Assembly (NCBI GenBank): GCA_030532125.1
Contig: JAUNLU010000004.1
Coordinates: forward strand, 1 to 64,000
Reading direction: 5' to 3'
DNA length: 64,000 nucleotides
From: Trueperella sp.
GTDB taxonomy: Bacteria > Actinomycetota > Actinomycetes > Actinomycetales > Actinomycetaceae
In this document: one piece after another, positions 1-9,038 of the stretch
How positions within the stretch are numbered: the stretch's first letter is position 1
Layout: every line of letters starts with the position of its first letter
Position numbers and translations under genes: made by a program
The notes under the pieces: model-generated
The model's input: only the letters and a program-made list of their open reading frames with translations
Databases searched by the model: none
What the model was told of the DNA's origin: nothing

Positions 1-2489
1 TCAACCGGCGTTTCCGGAGCTGCCACGGCCACTGCGGCAGAAATATCTGAGGTGGAGATTGCGTCCGAGATAGAGTCAGACAAGTACTGAGCGGTTACCT
101 GAGCATCTGCGGGGACAGCTGCACGGGCTAGCTGCAACTGAGCCGTACCGTCAGCAGCCAGTGCCACCGGCTCGCCCGCCTTTTCTCCGTTGACGAAGAA
201 CTGCACTTTCCCGAGCGCAGTGCGGTTATCGTGCGCAGCTCCGGCAACGTTCTCGGCCGCAGCTACCGTGGCAGTAACCATAACTTGGTCATCAGTTAGC
301 ACTGCTTCACCCAAGGTAATCGCCGACTTTGGCAATACGGTTTTAGTCTCATAGGTGAAGTTGCTATCTGGGGTGTTGTTTTCGTCGCTGCTCATAGAGT
401 TCACTACATCACGCACGAAAGTAGTACCAGCTCCCGCCATCTGACCTTCATCAAAAATAGAAGGCTTTGGCGCCGGGTTGCCCTGGTCATCTTTCGCATT
501 CGGGTCACCCATTATCATCGGCTTTAGCGCCGTCTTGAGCACAAAATTAGTTGATACGATTCCAACCCCAAGTGCCTTGGTCAAATTATCTACTGTGCCA
601 GCCATAGTTGGCTTAACCCAGCCCGAATCATTTACCAGCTTTGGCATCGCCTTATTGAAATCTATAGTTATGAGGCTAACTTTGACTTTTCCAGGTACAT
701 CGTTGAAAGTTAGCAGCGGGTTAGTCCCCTCCCGGTAGGGCAAGGTTTGTTTATTAGTGGTGTCGTAAGATCCAATATTGGTCACTTCATCCATTTGGAA
801 GTACTCAGTTAGTGCCAACAGTACTGGGTAGATATTATCCAGTGCACTCTGGGCTACTTTCTTAATCAGCGTGGTGTCCTGGGCATCTGCCTTAGCATTT
901 TTGAACCACTCCGGCATATCAGCTGCGCGCTCATTTTCATCACCGCGCAGATTCATTTGGTAAACCTCAGTAGCAAAATCTGCCAGGTCTTTGGTGCTGC
1001 CCGCACTAACTTTGGTGGCCATAACTTTGGTGACGAAAGTATCGATAGCCGCTTCCACTTCTGGGTCAAGCTTGCCATTAGCTACCGCGCGGTCAATACC
1101 TTGGAAAGCTCCCTCTACCACGTAGGCAGCCGCCTCCGGGTGGAAATCAATGAATTTCAACTGCCCATCCATCAGGGTATTGGTATCAATTCCAGCCAGT
1201 GCCTGCTGCAGGTAATCGGTAGCAAATGCTTTGATTTCTGCACCACCCATGCCCATTGGTTTCAGTTCATCCAAGAATTTCTCAATACCGCCGGCAGCTT
1301 TAATATCCGCCGCATAGCCATTCAGGAACGAAAGAGCAAAGTTGCTGATCAATTCGGCAGTGAGTTTGTTGTGTGGGCTATTCTTTGCATAATCGGTCAG
1401 ATTGTCGATCGTCTTCGACGTGCCATCTGGTTCAGCGAACGTGATATTGGTCAGTGCCGTATCTTCCATCCAAACTTCACCAGTTAAGGTGCTAGTCACA
1501 TCGGTGCCGTTCGTGGTGTTGCGGGAAACAGTCACATGGCGCATCGGGTTCGGGTAAGTAACCAGCGAGCCAGTTTCCAAATCCACCAGCCGATTGCCGG
1601 CCGCCGTCGTCATTTCTGCTACGTCATTCGAGTGTGAGTGACCGGTGAAAATGTAGTCCACCCCAGCATCTACCATCGGCGGCACTACATTTTCGTAGTC
1701 CTCCACGATGTACATAGAGAGAACTTTAGGTTGCATGCTGAAGTGTGGGACCCAAGCATGGTGACCAAACGCCACTACCACGTCACCACGAGCTTTTGCC
1801 TCTTCCGCCTGCTTGATTATCCACTTTTGCAGTTCTGGCGCCACCGCACCAGCAGTGTTGTGTTCCGGTAGATATATACCGGAATCGACAGCAATGACCG
1901 TGTATCCCGGAGCCGGGCGGGCCACATAAGAGAGTTCGCCGTAGGTATCCGGACCAGGTTCACTACCTGGGGATTCAAAATGTTCCACTACCGAATCATC
2001 CTGATAAACCGCCTGGTAGATATCCTTAAAATCTTTCGGGGCGGTGCGGGTAGCCGGAACATTAGAGTAGCTGACCCCAAGGGAGTTATTAACATCGTGG
2101 TTGCCGTTGATTACATAAACTTCGGTTTCGGGCAGAGCCGCCTTGATCTTGGCTATCCCCTCGGCCACAATCTTGTGGCTTTCCTGTTCGCCGTCTTTAG
2201 TTAAGTCACCTGGCATCAGAACTACGCTCGGCTGCTCCTTAATAACTCGTTCTACTGCAGCGTTAAAGATAGCTTCTGACTCAGTAATAAGTTTTCGGTC
2301 CGAATTCAATACTTTGTCGTATTCTGGCGTGTCAGCAATCAGATCACGGGCTAAAACGTGTGTATCAGAGAGAGTGACAATAGAGATCTCATCTGCCTGC
2401 GGTTCCGCAGCTACTGCCAACGATGGCAGCAGCGCAGCGGCTAGCGCTACGGCTGCAGTGCCAGAGAGGGCAACTTTCCATTTCGACAT
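1..2489 (-). CDS. Secreted calcineurin-like metallophosphoesterase (3' end outside the window)
   Basis: About 829 codons are visible and the frame runs open off the left edge. The ATG at 2489 follows a GTAGGAAA ribosome site. Residues 1-28 form a signal peptide (basic start, Ala/Leu core, AVA-A cleavage zone). The metallophosphoesterase metal-binding motifs come in the usual order: DTH at 42-44, GDLTKDG at 94-100, GNHD at 129-132, then GHH and GHSH near 250-270. This predicts an exported, metal-dependent phosphohydrolase; the substrate cannot be read (nucleotide, phosphodiester or cell-wall phosphate are all possible). The C-terminal 110 residues visible (VQFFVNG, GEPVALAADG) resemble a bacterial Ig-like domain, so the protein probably continues into stalk or wall-anchor modules beyond the edge. 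It is monocistronic as far as can be seen, with its own upstream region. Confidence 0.85.
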   Translation of the reverse strand, partial: MSKWKVALSGTAAVALAAALLPSLAVAAEPQADEISIVTLSDTHVLARDLIADTPEYDKVLNSDRKLITESEAIFNAAVERVIKEQPSVVLMPGDLTKDGEQESHKIVAEGIAKIKAALPETEVYVINGNHDVNNSLGVSYSNVPATRTAPKDFKDIYQAVYQDDSVVEHFESPGSEPGPDTYGELSYVARPAPGYTVIAVDSGIYLPEHNTAGAVAPELQKWIIKQAEEAKARGDVVVAFGHHAWVPHFSMQPKVLSMYIVEDYENVVPPMVDAGVDYIFTGHSHSNDVAEMTTAAGNRLVDLETGSLVTYPNPMRHVTVSRNTTNGTDVTSTLTGEVWMEDTALTNITFAEPDGTSKTIDNLTDYAKNSPHNKLTAELISNFALSFLNGYAADIKAAGGIEKFLDELKPMGMGGAEIKAFATDYLQQALAGIDTNTLMDGQLKFIDFHPEAAAYVVEGAFQGIDRAVANGKLDPEVEAAIDTFVTKVMATKVSAGSTKDLADFATEVYQMNLRGDENERAADMPEWFKNAKADAQDTTLIKKVAQSALDNIYPVLLALTEYFQMDEVTNIGSYDTTNKQTLPYREGTNPLLTFNDVPGKVKVSLITIDFNKAMPKLVNDSGWVKPTMAGTVDNLTKALGVGIVSTNFVLKTALKPMIMGDPNAKDDQGNPAPKPSIFDEGQMAGAGTTFVRDVVNSMSSDENNTPDSNFTYETKTVLPKSAITLGEAVLTDDQVMVTATVAAAENVAGAAHDNRTALGKVQFFVNGEKAGEPVALAADGTAQLQLARAAVPADAQVTAQYLSDSISDAISTSDISAAVAVAAPETPV

Positions 2490-2646
2490 TATTTTCCTAC
2501 TTCTTTGGTGCGGGAATTATTCATCAGCAGAATCTGAGCCAATCGCAGAGTGCCTGCGAGAGATAGATTTGCGCCGTAATGACCGTGCGCCCGGCACGTC
2601 ACGGCTGCCACTATAAACATTTGAGGTAACTAAATAATTAGAGAAA

Positions 2647-2675
2647 AGTTACTCCCGCTTTAACTTAAAGTAACT
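2647..2675. promoter_or_regulatory. Nested inverted repeats upstream of the metallophosphoesterase gene
   Basis: CTTTAA-c-TTAAAG (2658-2670) is a perfect 6-bp palindrome with one central base. It is flanked by AGTTA (2647-2651) and TAACT (2671-2675), which are also complementary. The site lies about 160-185 bases upstream of the phosphoesterase start, in an AT-rich stretch. It could be an operator or part of a promoter; no regulator is assigned. The 318-base gap 2490-2807 otherwise holds only the terminator at 2695-2739. Confidence 0.3.
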
Positions 2676-2694
2676 ACAAAAAGTAGGGGTAATA

Positions 2695-2739
2695 AAATAG
2701 CCGCTTACCTTGGTTTTACCTGGGGCATAGCGGCTATTT
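2695..2739 (-). terminator. Intrinsic terminator after dapB
   Basis: An 11-bp perfect stem (AAATAGCCGCT / AGCGGCTATTT) with a 23-base loop. Read on the minus strand it ends in a TTTTATTA tract and sits about 70 bases past the dapB stop, so it ends the rpsO-pnp-dapB direction of transcription. Confidence 0.75.
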
Positions 2740-2807
2740 GTTAGCTTGATTACTTATCTGCAAGCAATGTCATAGCAAAGTACATTCGGACCGACTGCAA
2801 AACTGGG

Positions 2808-3548
2808 TCAGCCCAGATCTAATAAGTTATCGAGCCCGTAGGTCAGCCCTGGTCGGTTGCCCACATTGCGTACGGCTAACAATACTCCCGGCATGAATGA
2901 CGAACGATCAAATGAGTCTTGCCGAATCGTAAGCTGTTCTCCGGGATTGCCCAGCAGAATTTCTTCGTGTGCATTGAGCCCGCGCAAACGCACTGCGTGC
3001 ACATGGACGCCAGCAATATCGGCACCCCGCGCTCCGGATGGGTCTATCTCAGTGGCATCTGGGCTATCTGGCACTCCCGCAGCTTGGCGCGCCGCAACTA
3101 TCTGCTGTGCGGTAGTGGCAGCGGTACCAGAGGGAGCATCTACCTTATCTGGATGGTGCAGCTCAATTACCTCAACTGACTCAAACAGCGGGGCAGCTTT
3201 AGCAGCAAACACCATAGCCACTACTGCGGACAGGGAATAGTTCGGTGCAATAAACAAATTCTGCCCAGTTCGCTCCGCGATGGCTTCCACACGCGCCAGG
3301 CTCTCCGGGGTCCATCCAGTAGTTCCCACGACAACATTGACGCCAGCTTCCAGCAATGCAGTCACATTGGCTTCGGTTTGGGTCGGTACGGTAAATTCTA
3401 CCGCTACCTCTGCCCCACCCAAGTTTTCCGCGCTTATTTCATCGCCCATATCTAGTGTGGCAACTAATTCCATATCGTCAGCAGCGGCAACGGCGTCACA
3501 CACGGTGCGCCCCATCCGCCCTTTGGCTCCAACTACAGCAACTTTCAT
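2808..3548 (-). CDS. dapB: 4-hydroxy-tetrahydrodipicolinate reductase
   Basis: 246 residues, normal for DapB. It reduces 4-hydroxy-tetrahydrodipicolinate with NAD(P)H in the lysine/diaminopimelate pathway, which also supplies the peptidoglycan cross-link. The Rossmann motif GAKGRMG lies at 7-13. The family signature ELHHPDKVDAPSGTA at about 129-143 holds the catalytic His pair (131-132) and Lys135. It is the last gene of the run rpsO, pnp, M16 protease, dapB, an order also found in mycobacteria. It is separated from the protease by 59 bases and followed by an intrinsic terminator. Confidence 0.96.
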   Translation of the reverse strand: MKVAVVGAKGRMGRTVCDAVAAADDMELVATLDMGDEISAENLGGAEVAVEFTVPTQTEANVTALLEAGVNVVVGTTGWTPESLARVEAIAERTGQNLFIAPNYSLSAVVAMVFAAKAAPLFESVEVIELHHPDKVDAPSGTAATTAQQIVAARQAAGVPDSPDATEIDPSGARGADIAGVHVHAVRLRGLNAHEEILLGNPGEQLTIRQDSFDRSSFMPGVLLAVRNVGNRPGLTYGLDNLLDLG

Positions 3549-3607
3549 GCAGCCATCCTAACGCACTAGCTTTATTGGCGACTTTCGCAGCCAACTATTG
3601 TGCAAAA

Positions 3608-4915
3608 TTATTTCCCACCTGCAATCACCTGAATCCGGGCAGCTGCCGCCAGTTCTCCGGCTAGTTCTTGAATTTGTACCGCAGTAACTTCCCGAGCTTG
3701 GGCAAATAAGTATTCAATAGAAACTAGTTCTCCGCGCAGTAGCTCCGCCATCCCCAGCCGGTTGCGGCGAAAACTACTCGACTCCATCGCAAATACAGTT
3801 TGCGCCCGGATCTGCCGATAAGCCGTTTCCAACTCTGCTGCGGTGACTCCAGTTTGTGCCATCTCATCCAGTGCCTGCCCCATCAGCTCCGCAACTGCGG
3901 CAGTATTTTCCGGGTGGCACTGCGCTTCTAATAACACCGCACCACCTTCCGCAGCTTTCATCGCTCCCGCATAGGCGGAGTATGCCAAGCCGCGTTTTTC
4001 CCGCACTTCTTGGAAAAGCCGTGAGGACGTTCCTCCACCCAAAATAGCCGTCAACGCGTTAAGTACCGGTTCTCGGCTATCCCCAATCGCCAGCCCAGGT
4101 ATGGCAATTAAAACATCAGCTTGCTGCGCCGGATGCGGCACATACAGCTCTGTACTCTCTCCGTAGCTGATATCTGCAGTACGACGCCGAGGTGCCGGTA
4201 GTGCCCCCGCTGCCAGTTCCCAGCCGGCAGAGTTGAGCAATGCTTGCAGCACCGCACAAAATTCTTCATGTTCAACTGCACCGGTCGCCGTTACTACCAG
4301 TTCACTGGGGATATAGCGCTCTTGGAAGTGGGTACGCATATGGTCATTTGTCAGCGCCTGCACTGTCTCCGCAGTACCGCCGATGGGGCGAGACAGCGGA
4401 TGCTCCTGCATCAGCTGAGGCAGTGCCGCTTGCAGGGCAACTTGGGAGACGTCGTCAGCAATAGCAGCTAATTCTTCTAGGATGACGCCGCGTTCTACTT
4501 CCATTGCCGCCGGATCGAGCTGAGAGTTGAGGAACATATCGCAGAGCAGTTCCAGCAATTGTGGCAGGTCAGAGTCAAAAACGCGCCCGTGATACACCGT
4601 GTAATTTTGCGCAGTAGCTGCGTTTAGCGAGCCACCAAGGAAATCTCCCAGCTGTGAAATATCTTTTGCATCGCGCACTTGGGTGCCTTTGAATAACAGG
4701 TGCTCGAGGAAATGAGTGGATCCTTCGTAACCGGGCGCTTCATCGCGCGAACCAGATCCCACCCAGAATCCCACCGATACGCTCTTTTGCCCCGGCACAT
4801 TCTCAGTTATTACCCGCACGCCGCCAGGCAGAATAGAGCGCTTGCCGACTACGCCGTCTTCGCTGAAGGTAATTTCCGCAGGAGTAAGTGGTAGCTCGAG
4901 ACGTGAATAAGTCAC
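3608..4915 (-). CDS. M16 family zinc metallopeptidase (PepR-like)
   Basis: 435 residues. The inverted zinc motif HFLEH is at 68-72, with the downstream acidic ligand in the segment EVERGVILEE near 140. The C-terminal half carries the second M16 fold with the GGTSSRLFQEVREKRGLAY-type segment near 290-310. No signal peptide or membrane segment is visible, so it is cytoplasmic or associated with processing of unknown substrates. The GTG start at 4915 follows an AAGGAC ribosome site. It lies directly downstream of pnp, as in other actinobacteria, and is likely co-transcribed in part despite the hairpin at 4950-4980. Confidence 0.9.
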   Translation of the reverse strand: MTYSRLELPLTPAEITFSEDGVVGKRSILPGGVRVITENVPGQKSVSVGFWVGSGSRDEAPGYEGSTHFLEHLLFKGTQVRDAKDISQLGDFLGGSLNAATAQNYTVYHGRVFDSDLPQLLELLCDMFLNSQLDPAAMEVERGVILEELAAIADDVSQVALQAALPQLMQEHPLSRPIGGTAETVQALTNDHMRTHFQERYIPSELVVTATGAVEHEEFCAVLQALLNSAGWELAAGALPAPRRRTADISYGESTELYVPHPAQQADVLIAIPGLAIGDSREPVLNALTAILGGGTSSRLFQEVREKRGLAYSAYAGAMKAAEGGAVLLEAQCHPENTAAVAELMGQALDEMAQTGVTAAELETAYRQIRAQTVFAMESSSFRRNRLGMAELLRGELVSIEYLFAQAREVTAVQIQELAGELAAAARIQVIAGGK

Positions 4916-4949
4916 AGTTTGTCCTTAGATAATCCCAGTAGTTATGTGT

Positions 4950-4980
4950 GGAGGGCACTGGCGATGTGCCAGTGCCCTCC
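4950..4980 (-). terminator. Strong hairpin between pnp and the M16 protease gene
   Basis: A 13-bp perfect stem (GGAGGGCACTGGC / GCCAGTGCCCTCC) with a 5-base loop, 33 bases past the pnp stop. The minus-strand sequence after it is not T-rich, so it may be a Rho-assisted or partial terminator, or a 3'-end stabiliser for pnp mRNA. Confidence 0.55.
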
Positions 4981-5012
4981 AGTTGCTAATCACTAGCGGC
5001 GATCAGTACCGA

Positions 5013-7352
5013 CTATTCGCTATCGCTTTCGTCGTCCTCATCGTTATCGCGGCGGGTGCGGCGACGCTGACGCGGCCGGCGTTCCCGGCGGTCATCTCCG
5101 TCCCGATCCCGGCGTGGCCGCCGTTCCCGCTTCTCTTCTGTATTTTCGTTTTCTTTTTCTGCCGCCAGCTGTTCTTCGGTGAGCACAGCGTGAAGCGAGA
5201 GCTTGCCGCGCTGATCGATTTCAGCCAGCTCTACCTCTACCTTGTCGCCCACATTGAGCACATCTTCCACGGCGTCAATCCGCTTGCCACCAACTAGGCG
5301 GCGTACCTGCGAAATATGCAGCAGACCGTCCTTACCTGGCGACAACGAAACAAACGCACCAAATGAGGTGGTCTTAACAACCGTACCGACGAAGCGCTCC
5401 CCCACCTCCGGCATCTGCGGGTTGGCAATCGCGTTGATGGTTTCCCGGGCGGCTTCAGCAGCAGCACCGTTATCCGCACCAATAAATACGGTGCCATCTT
5501 CTTCAATCGTGATATCCGCACCGGTATCTTCTTGAATCTGGTTAATCATCTTGCCCTTCGGGCCAATGACTTCACCGATCTTATCTACCGGGATCTGCAC
5601 GCTAATAATGCGCGGTGCGGTGGCAGCCATTTCATCCGGTTCACTGATGGCATCTTCCATCAGATCTAGAATCGACAGCCGCGCTTCATGCGCTTGGCCG
5701 AGTGCTGCCTTCAACACTTCCGCTGGAATACCGTCCAGTTTGGTATCCAACTGCAAAGCCGTGACGAAGTCGCGAGTACCAGCAACTTTGAAGTCCATAT
5801 CGCCCAGCGCATCTTCAGCACCGAGGATATCGGTAAGTGCCACATAGCGCTGTTCGCCGTCAATCTCACCCGAGATCAGACCCATCGCAATGCCAGCTAC
5901 TGGAGCATGTAGCGGCACCCCAGCATTCAGCAAGCCCAAAGTGGAGGCGCAGACTGAACCCATCGAAGTGGAGCCATTCGAGCCCAAGGCTTCCGAAACT
6001 TGCCGGATGGCGTACGGGAAATCTTCCCGGCTGGGCAGCACTGGCACCAGGGCGCGTTCTGCCAGCATGCCGTGACCGATTTCGCGGCGCTTTGGCGTAC
6101 CGACCCGCCCGGTTTCTCCGGTGGAGTACGGCGGGAAATTGTAGTGGTGGATGTAGCGCTTGGAGGTAATCGGCGACAGGTTATCCAGCTGCTGCTCCAT
6201 CTTGAGCATATTGAGCGTGGTGACTCCCAAAATCTGGGTTTCACCGCGCTGGAATAGCGCTGAACCGTGTACTCGCGGCAAGACGCCGGTTTCCGCAGTG
6301 ATCGTACGGATTTCTACCGGGCTACGACCATCCATCCGGGTACCTTCAGTAAGTACCCGACGGCGCATGGCTTCTTTCCAGTGAGAATTAACTGCCAGTG
6401 CCAGCGCCTGCTCGCGTTCCGGGAAATTCTCGATGATTTCGGAGACGACGGCGTCCGTGAGCTCGTTGAGGGCATCATCGCGTTCGTGCTTGTCTACGAT
6501 GCCCCACAAGTTTTCAAACCGATCGCCAATCTGGGCGCCGACAGCAGCAAATTCTTCATCCGTGTACGGCGGGAAGAGTGGCATATCAACTGCTTCTTTA
6601 CCGCATTCCTGCACCAGTTCACTCTGTGCTTCACAGAGCACTCGAATGAACTTCTTGGCATCTTCCAAACCGTCAGCGATGACGTCTTCGGTAGGTTTAG
6701 TGCCGCCGTTAGCGACATTGGCTACCGTATCTTCGCCAGCCTCAGCTTCCACCATCATGATAGCTACGTCGTCACCAACGATGCGGCCGGCAACCACCAT
6801 CGTGAAAGTAGCGCGCGGCAGTTCCGAATAGCGCGGGAACGCCACCCACTGGCCGTCAATCAAGGAGATACGTACCCCACCGACTGGACCGGAGAACGGT
6901 AGACCAGAAAGCTGAGTAGACAGTGAAGCAGCGTTAATGGCTACTACGTCATACGCGTCATCTGGGTTTACAGTCAAAACTGTGGCTACTACCTGCACCT
7001 CATTACGCATGCCTTTTACAAAAGCAGGGCGCAGCGGGCGGTCAATTAGCCGAGCTGCCAAAATAGCGTCCGTAGTGGGGCGCCCTTCCCGGCGGAAGAA
7101 CGAGCCCGGGATACGACCGGCAGCGTAGGAGCGTTCTTCGACGTCTACTGTGAGCGGGAAGAAATCAAATCCTTCTCGCGGTTGGCTGGAAACTGCAGTT
7201 GCCGAAAGCACCGTAGTTTCATCGTCCAAATAAGCCAGTGCCGAGCCAGCTGCCTGGCGAGCCAGCAATCCAGTTTCAAATACAATCTTGCGTTTGCCGA
7301 ATTTACCGTTATCAATTACGGCTTCCGCATGTTTAATTTTAGGACCCTCCAT
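5013..7352 (-). CDS. pnp: Polyribonucleotide nucleotidyltransferase (PNPase)
   Basis: About 779 residues from the chosen ATG at 7352, which is preceded by an AAGGAGG ribosome site; an in-frame ATG at 7382 would add ten residues with no family support. Two RNase PH-like domains (about 10-230 and 330-560) surround an all-alpha linker, followed by a KH domain ([16 protein letters not shown] region, about 590-650) and an S1 domain ([18 protein letters not shown], about 660-730). The enzyme degrades RNA phosphorolytically from the 3' end and can add heteropolymeric tails. The last 50 residues are a disordered Arg/Asp/Glu-rich tail ([14 protein letters not shown]), common in actinobacterial PNPases and likely to bind RNA or partners. 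It lies downstream of rpsO with its own candidate promoter region. Confidence 0.96.
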   Translation of the reverse strand: MEGPKIKHAEAVIDNGKFGKRKIVFETGLLARQAAGSALAYLDDETTVLSATAVSSQPREGFDFFPLTVDVEERSYAAGRIPGSFFRREGRPTTDAILAARLIDRPLRPAFVKGMRNEVQVVATVLTVNPDDAYDVVAINAASLSTQLSGLPFSGPVGGVRISLIDGQWVAFPRYSELPRATFTMVVAGRIVGDDVAIMMVEAEAGEDTVANVANGGTKPTEDVIADGLEDAKKFIRVLCEAQSELVQECGKEAVDMPLFPPYTDEEFAAVGAQIGDRFENLWGIVDKHERDDALNELTDAVVSEIIENFPEREQALALAVNSHWKEAMRRRVLTEGTRMDGRSPVEIRTITAETGVLPRVHGSALFQRGETQILGVTTLNMLKMEQQLDNLSPITSKRYIHHYNFPPYSTGETGRVGTPKRREIGHGMLAERALVPVLPSREDFPYAIRQVSEALGSNGSTSMGSVCASTLGLLNAGVPLHAPVAGIAMGLISGEIDGEQRYVALTDILGAEDALGDMDFKVAGTRDFVTALQLDTKLDGIPAEVLKAALGQAHEARLSILDLMEDAISEPDEMAATAPRIISVQIPVDKIGEVIGPKGKMINQIQEDTGADITIEEDGTVFIGADNGAAAEAARETINAIANPQMPEVGERFVGTVVKTTSFGAFVSLSPGKDGLLHISQVRRLVGGKRIDAVEDVLNVGDKVEVELAEIDQRGKLSLHAVLTEEQLAAEKENENTEEKRERRPRRDRDGDDRRERRPRQRRRTRRDNDEDDESDSE

Positions 7353-7458
7353 GGGACCTCCTTCACGCCCTGGCGCGGTCATCGATAGTCATACGCGGGC
7401 CAACCCGCACACCACCACCGAGGACCGAACCTTGGGGCCTATCTTCGTTACTTCAGTA

Positions 7459-7477
7459 GCAGTTAAATCTTAACTGC
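7459..7477. promoter_or_regulatory. Perfect 8-bp inverted repeat upstream of pnp
   Basis: GCAGTTAA-atc-TTAACTGC is perfect, and a third copy of TTAACTGC occurs at 7495-7502. All lie between the rpsO terminator and the pnp start. This arrangement fits an operator or a small regulatory hairpin in the pnp leader; no regulator is assigned. Confidence 0.35.
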
Positions 7478-7514
7478 AAAATCTAACGACAGCTTTAACT
7501 GCCGTTACAACAAA

Positions 7515-7537
7515 CGGCCCGGACGGATGCCGGGCCG
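7515..7537 (-). terminator. Intrinsic terminator after rpsO
   Basis: An 8-bp GC-rich stem (CGGCCCGG / CCGGGCCG) with a 7-base loop. On the minus strand it is followed by TTTGTTGT. It begins 9 bases beyond the rpsO stop and separates rpsO from pnp, probably with read-through. Confidence 0.75.
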
Positions 7538-7545
7538 AGTTGGTG

Positions 7546-7815
7546 TCATCGGCGCAAACCGAGACGAGAAATCAGAGAGCGGTAACGCTCAATATCTTCT
7601 TCCGCCAAGTAGCTAAGCAGGCGCTTACGCTTACCGATCAGCAGCATCAGCCCGCGACGTGAGTGGTGATCATGCTGGTGAGTGCGGAAGTGTTCCGTCA
7701 GTTCCTTAATACGGACGCTCAGCAGTGCAATCTGAACTTCTGGAGAGCCAGTATCGCCCTCATGGGTTGCATATTCTTTAATGATTGCTGCTTTTTCCTC
7801 TTGTGAAAGGGCCAT
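7546..7815 (-). CDS. rpsO: 30S ribosomal protein S15
   Basis: 89 residues, the exact family length. The internal segments [15 protein letters not shown] and the KRLLSYL region before the C-terminal helix are those of S15, which binds the 16S rRNA central domain and helps form bridge B4. The ATG at 7815 follows a GAAGGAGA ribosome site. It is upstream of pnp, the usual arrangement. The long leader (see 7839-7928) suggests post-transcriptional autoregulation by S15, known in several bacteria. Confidence 0.98.
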   Translation of the reverse strand: MALSQEEKAAIIKEYATHEGDTGSPEVQIALLSVRIKELTEHFRTHQHDHHSRRGLMLLIGKRKRLLSYLAEEDIERYRSLISRLGLRR

Positions 7816-7838
7816 GCCTATCTCCTTCTGTGTCGTTG

Positions 7839-7928
7839 CACGGAGCCCGGGGCACGTTCTCCCGAGCGATGACGCTCCGTGGCCGATCTGACGGCTCCCG
7901 CAAGTTTACCATGCTGCCCAAATGGTAA
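7839..7928 (-). promoter_or_regulatory. Structured rpsO leader
   Basis: On the rpsO side of the ribF-rpsO gap, CACGGAGC (7839-7846) pairs perfectly with GCTCCGTG (7874-7881), with smaller complementary CGGG/CCCG segments inside. TTACCAT (7906-7912) pairs with ATGGTAA (7922-7928). The first element would be in the 5' untranslated region and is a candidate S15 binding structure; the second may be part of the promoter region or the end of ribF transcription. Confidence 0.4.
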
Positions 7929-7982
7929 TTTCACTGCGATACGTGAGATCAGGCACGCTATCGCCGTGACCAGCACGGCAAA

Positions 7983-8972
7983 TCAGTTAGCAGTGACCTC
8001 TGCCGGATTAACTCGATAGGAAACTGGCACTCCCAAAATTCTAGCTACATTGCGCAGATCGTCGTCCATCTGGTTTTGCAGCTCAGCTACATTGCGCATC
8101 TTCAGCATCGGACGCACGTAGTCGACAAATTCAATCGCAATTTTTTCGCCATATAGGTTCAAATCGGAACGCCCCAATACATGCGCCTCTACCGTGCGCA
8201 CTTTTCCAGCAAACTGGGGGTTAGTGCCAATCGAGATTGCAGCCGGCAGATGCACCGTAGCCGTAGAGCCGGGCACATTTCGTACCAGCCAGCCAGCGTA
8301 GACACCATCAGCTGGCACTTCCCCGATTCCCTCTCCGGGCAAATTAGCAGTGGGGAAACCCAGTTCCCGCCCGCGTTTGAAGCCATGCTGCACTACTCCA
8401 GTCAGGCGGTGGGGGCGACCCAGAATTTCTGCCGCTTGGCGCACATTACCGGAATCAATTAGCTCCCGGATCCAGGTGGAGGAGAATCGGCGACCCGCGC
8501 TATCTCCCACATCCGAAACCAGGGTGACCTCTAGCCCATTTTGTTCCCCAAAGAACTTCAAGAAGCTGCCGTCGCCAGAGTTATTGCAGCCAAATCTGTT
8601 GTCTGCTCCTACTACCACGGCTTTAGCGTGCAGTTTTCCAATTAGTTCCTGGGTGATGAACTCTTCCGGAGTTAGTTTGGCATATTCCAAGCTGTACTTT
8701 TGGACGTAGACGACGTCGATCCCCGCCGCTTCTAACCGAGACACCCGTTCTTCCAGGGTAGAGATGAGCGGAATAGGCATGGTGGGATTGTGGATTTGCT
8801 GCGGATGAGGATCAAAGGTCAGTGCCACTGCTCGCATTCCACGCGCCCGCGCTTGCCGAACCGTTTCCCGCAATATCTCTAAGTGTCCCCGATGTACCCC
8901 ATCGAAGATACCGAGCGTGACTACCGTGCCGCCTAGATCAGTAACATCTTGCGAACTGCGCCAAATTTCCAC
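7983..8972 (-). CDS. ribF: Bifunctional riboflavin kinase / FAD synthetase
   Basis: 329 residues. The N-terminal nucleotidyltransferase domain shows GIFDGVHRGHLEIL (about 22-35) with the HxGH-like motif. The C-terminal flavokinase domain shows GFKRGRELGFPTANL near 198-212. It phosphorylates riboflavin to FMN and adenylates it to FAD. The GTG start at 8972 follows a GAGGGA ribosome site. It lies downstream of truB in the same orientation with a 66-base gap and precedes rpsO, a common actinobacterial order. Confidence 0.95.
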   Translation of the reverse strand: MEIWRSSQDVTDLGGTVVTLGIFDGVHRGHLEILRETVRQARARGMRAVALTFDPHPQQIHNPTMPIPLISTLEERVSRLEAAGIDVVYVQKYSLEYAKLTPEEFITQELIGKLHAKAVVVGADNRFGCNNSGDGSFLKFFGEQNGLEVTLVSDVGDSAGRRFSSTWIRELIDSGNVRQAAEILGRPHRLTGVVQHGFKRGRELGFPTANLPGEGIGEVPADGVYAGWLVRNVPGSTATVHLPAAISIGTNPQFAGKVRTVEAHVLGRSDLNLYGEKIAIEFVDYVRPMLKMRNVAELQNQMDDDLRNVARILGVPVSYRVNPAEVTAN

Positions 8973-9038
8973 TGCGTTAGTATCCCTCGTTTATTTTGCT
9001 GGCTGCCAAGTAATATATGCCGAACTTGCAGTTACTCG

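Noticed and set aside
957..2616. Several plus-strand frames of 70-180 codons
   Set aside because: They lie opposite the truncated metallophosphoesterase, whose motifs and signal peptide are clear on the minus strand.
6267..6902. A 211-codon plus-strand frame inside pnp
   Set aside because: Antisense to conserved PNPase sequence, with no recognisable domain.
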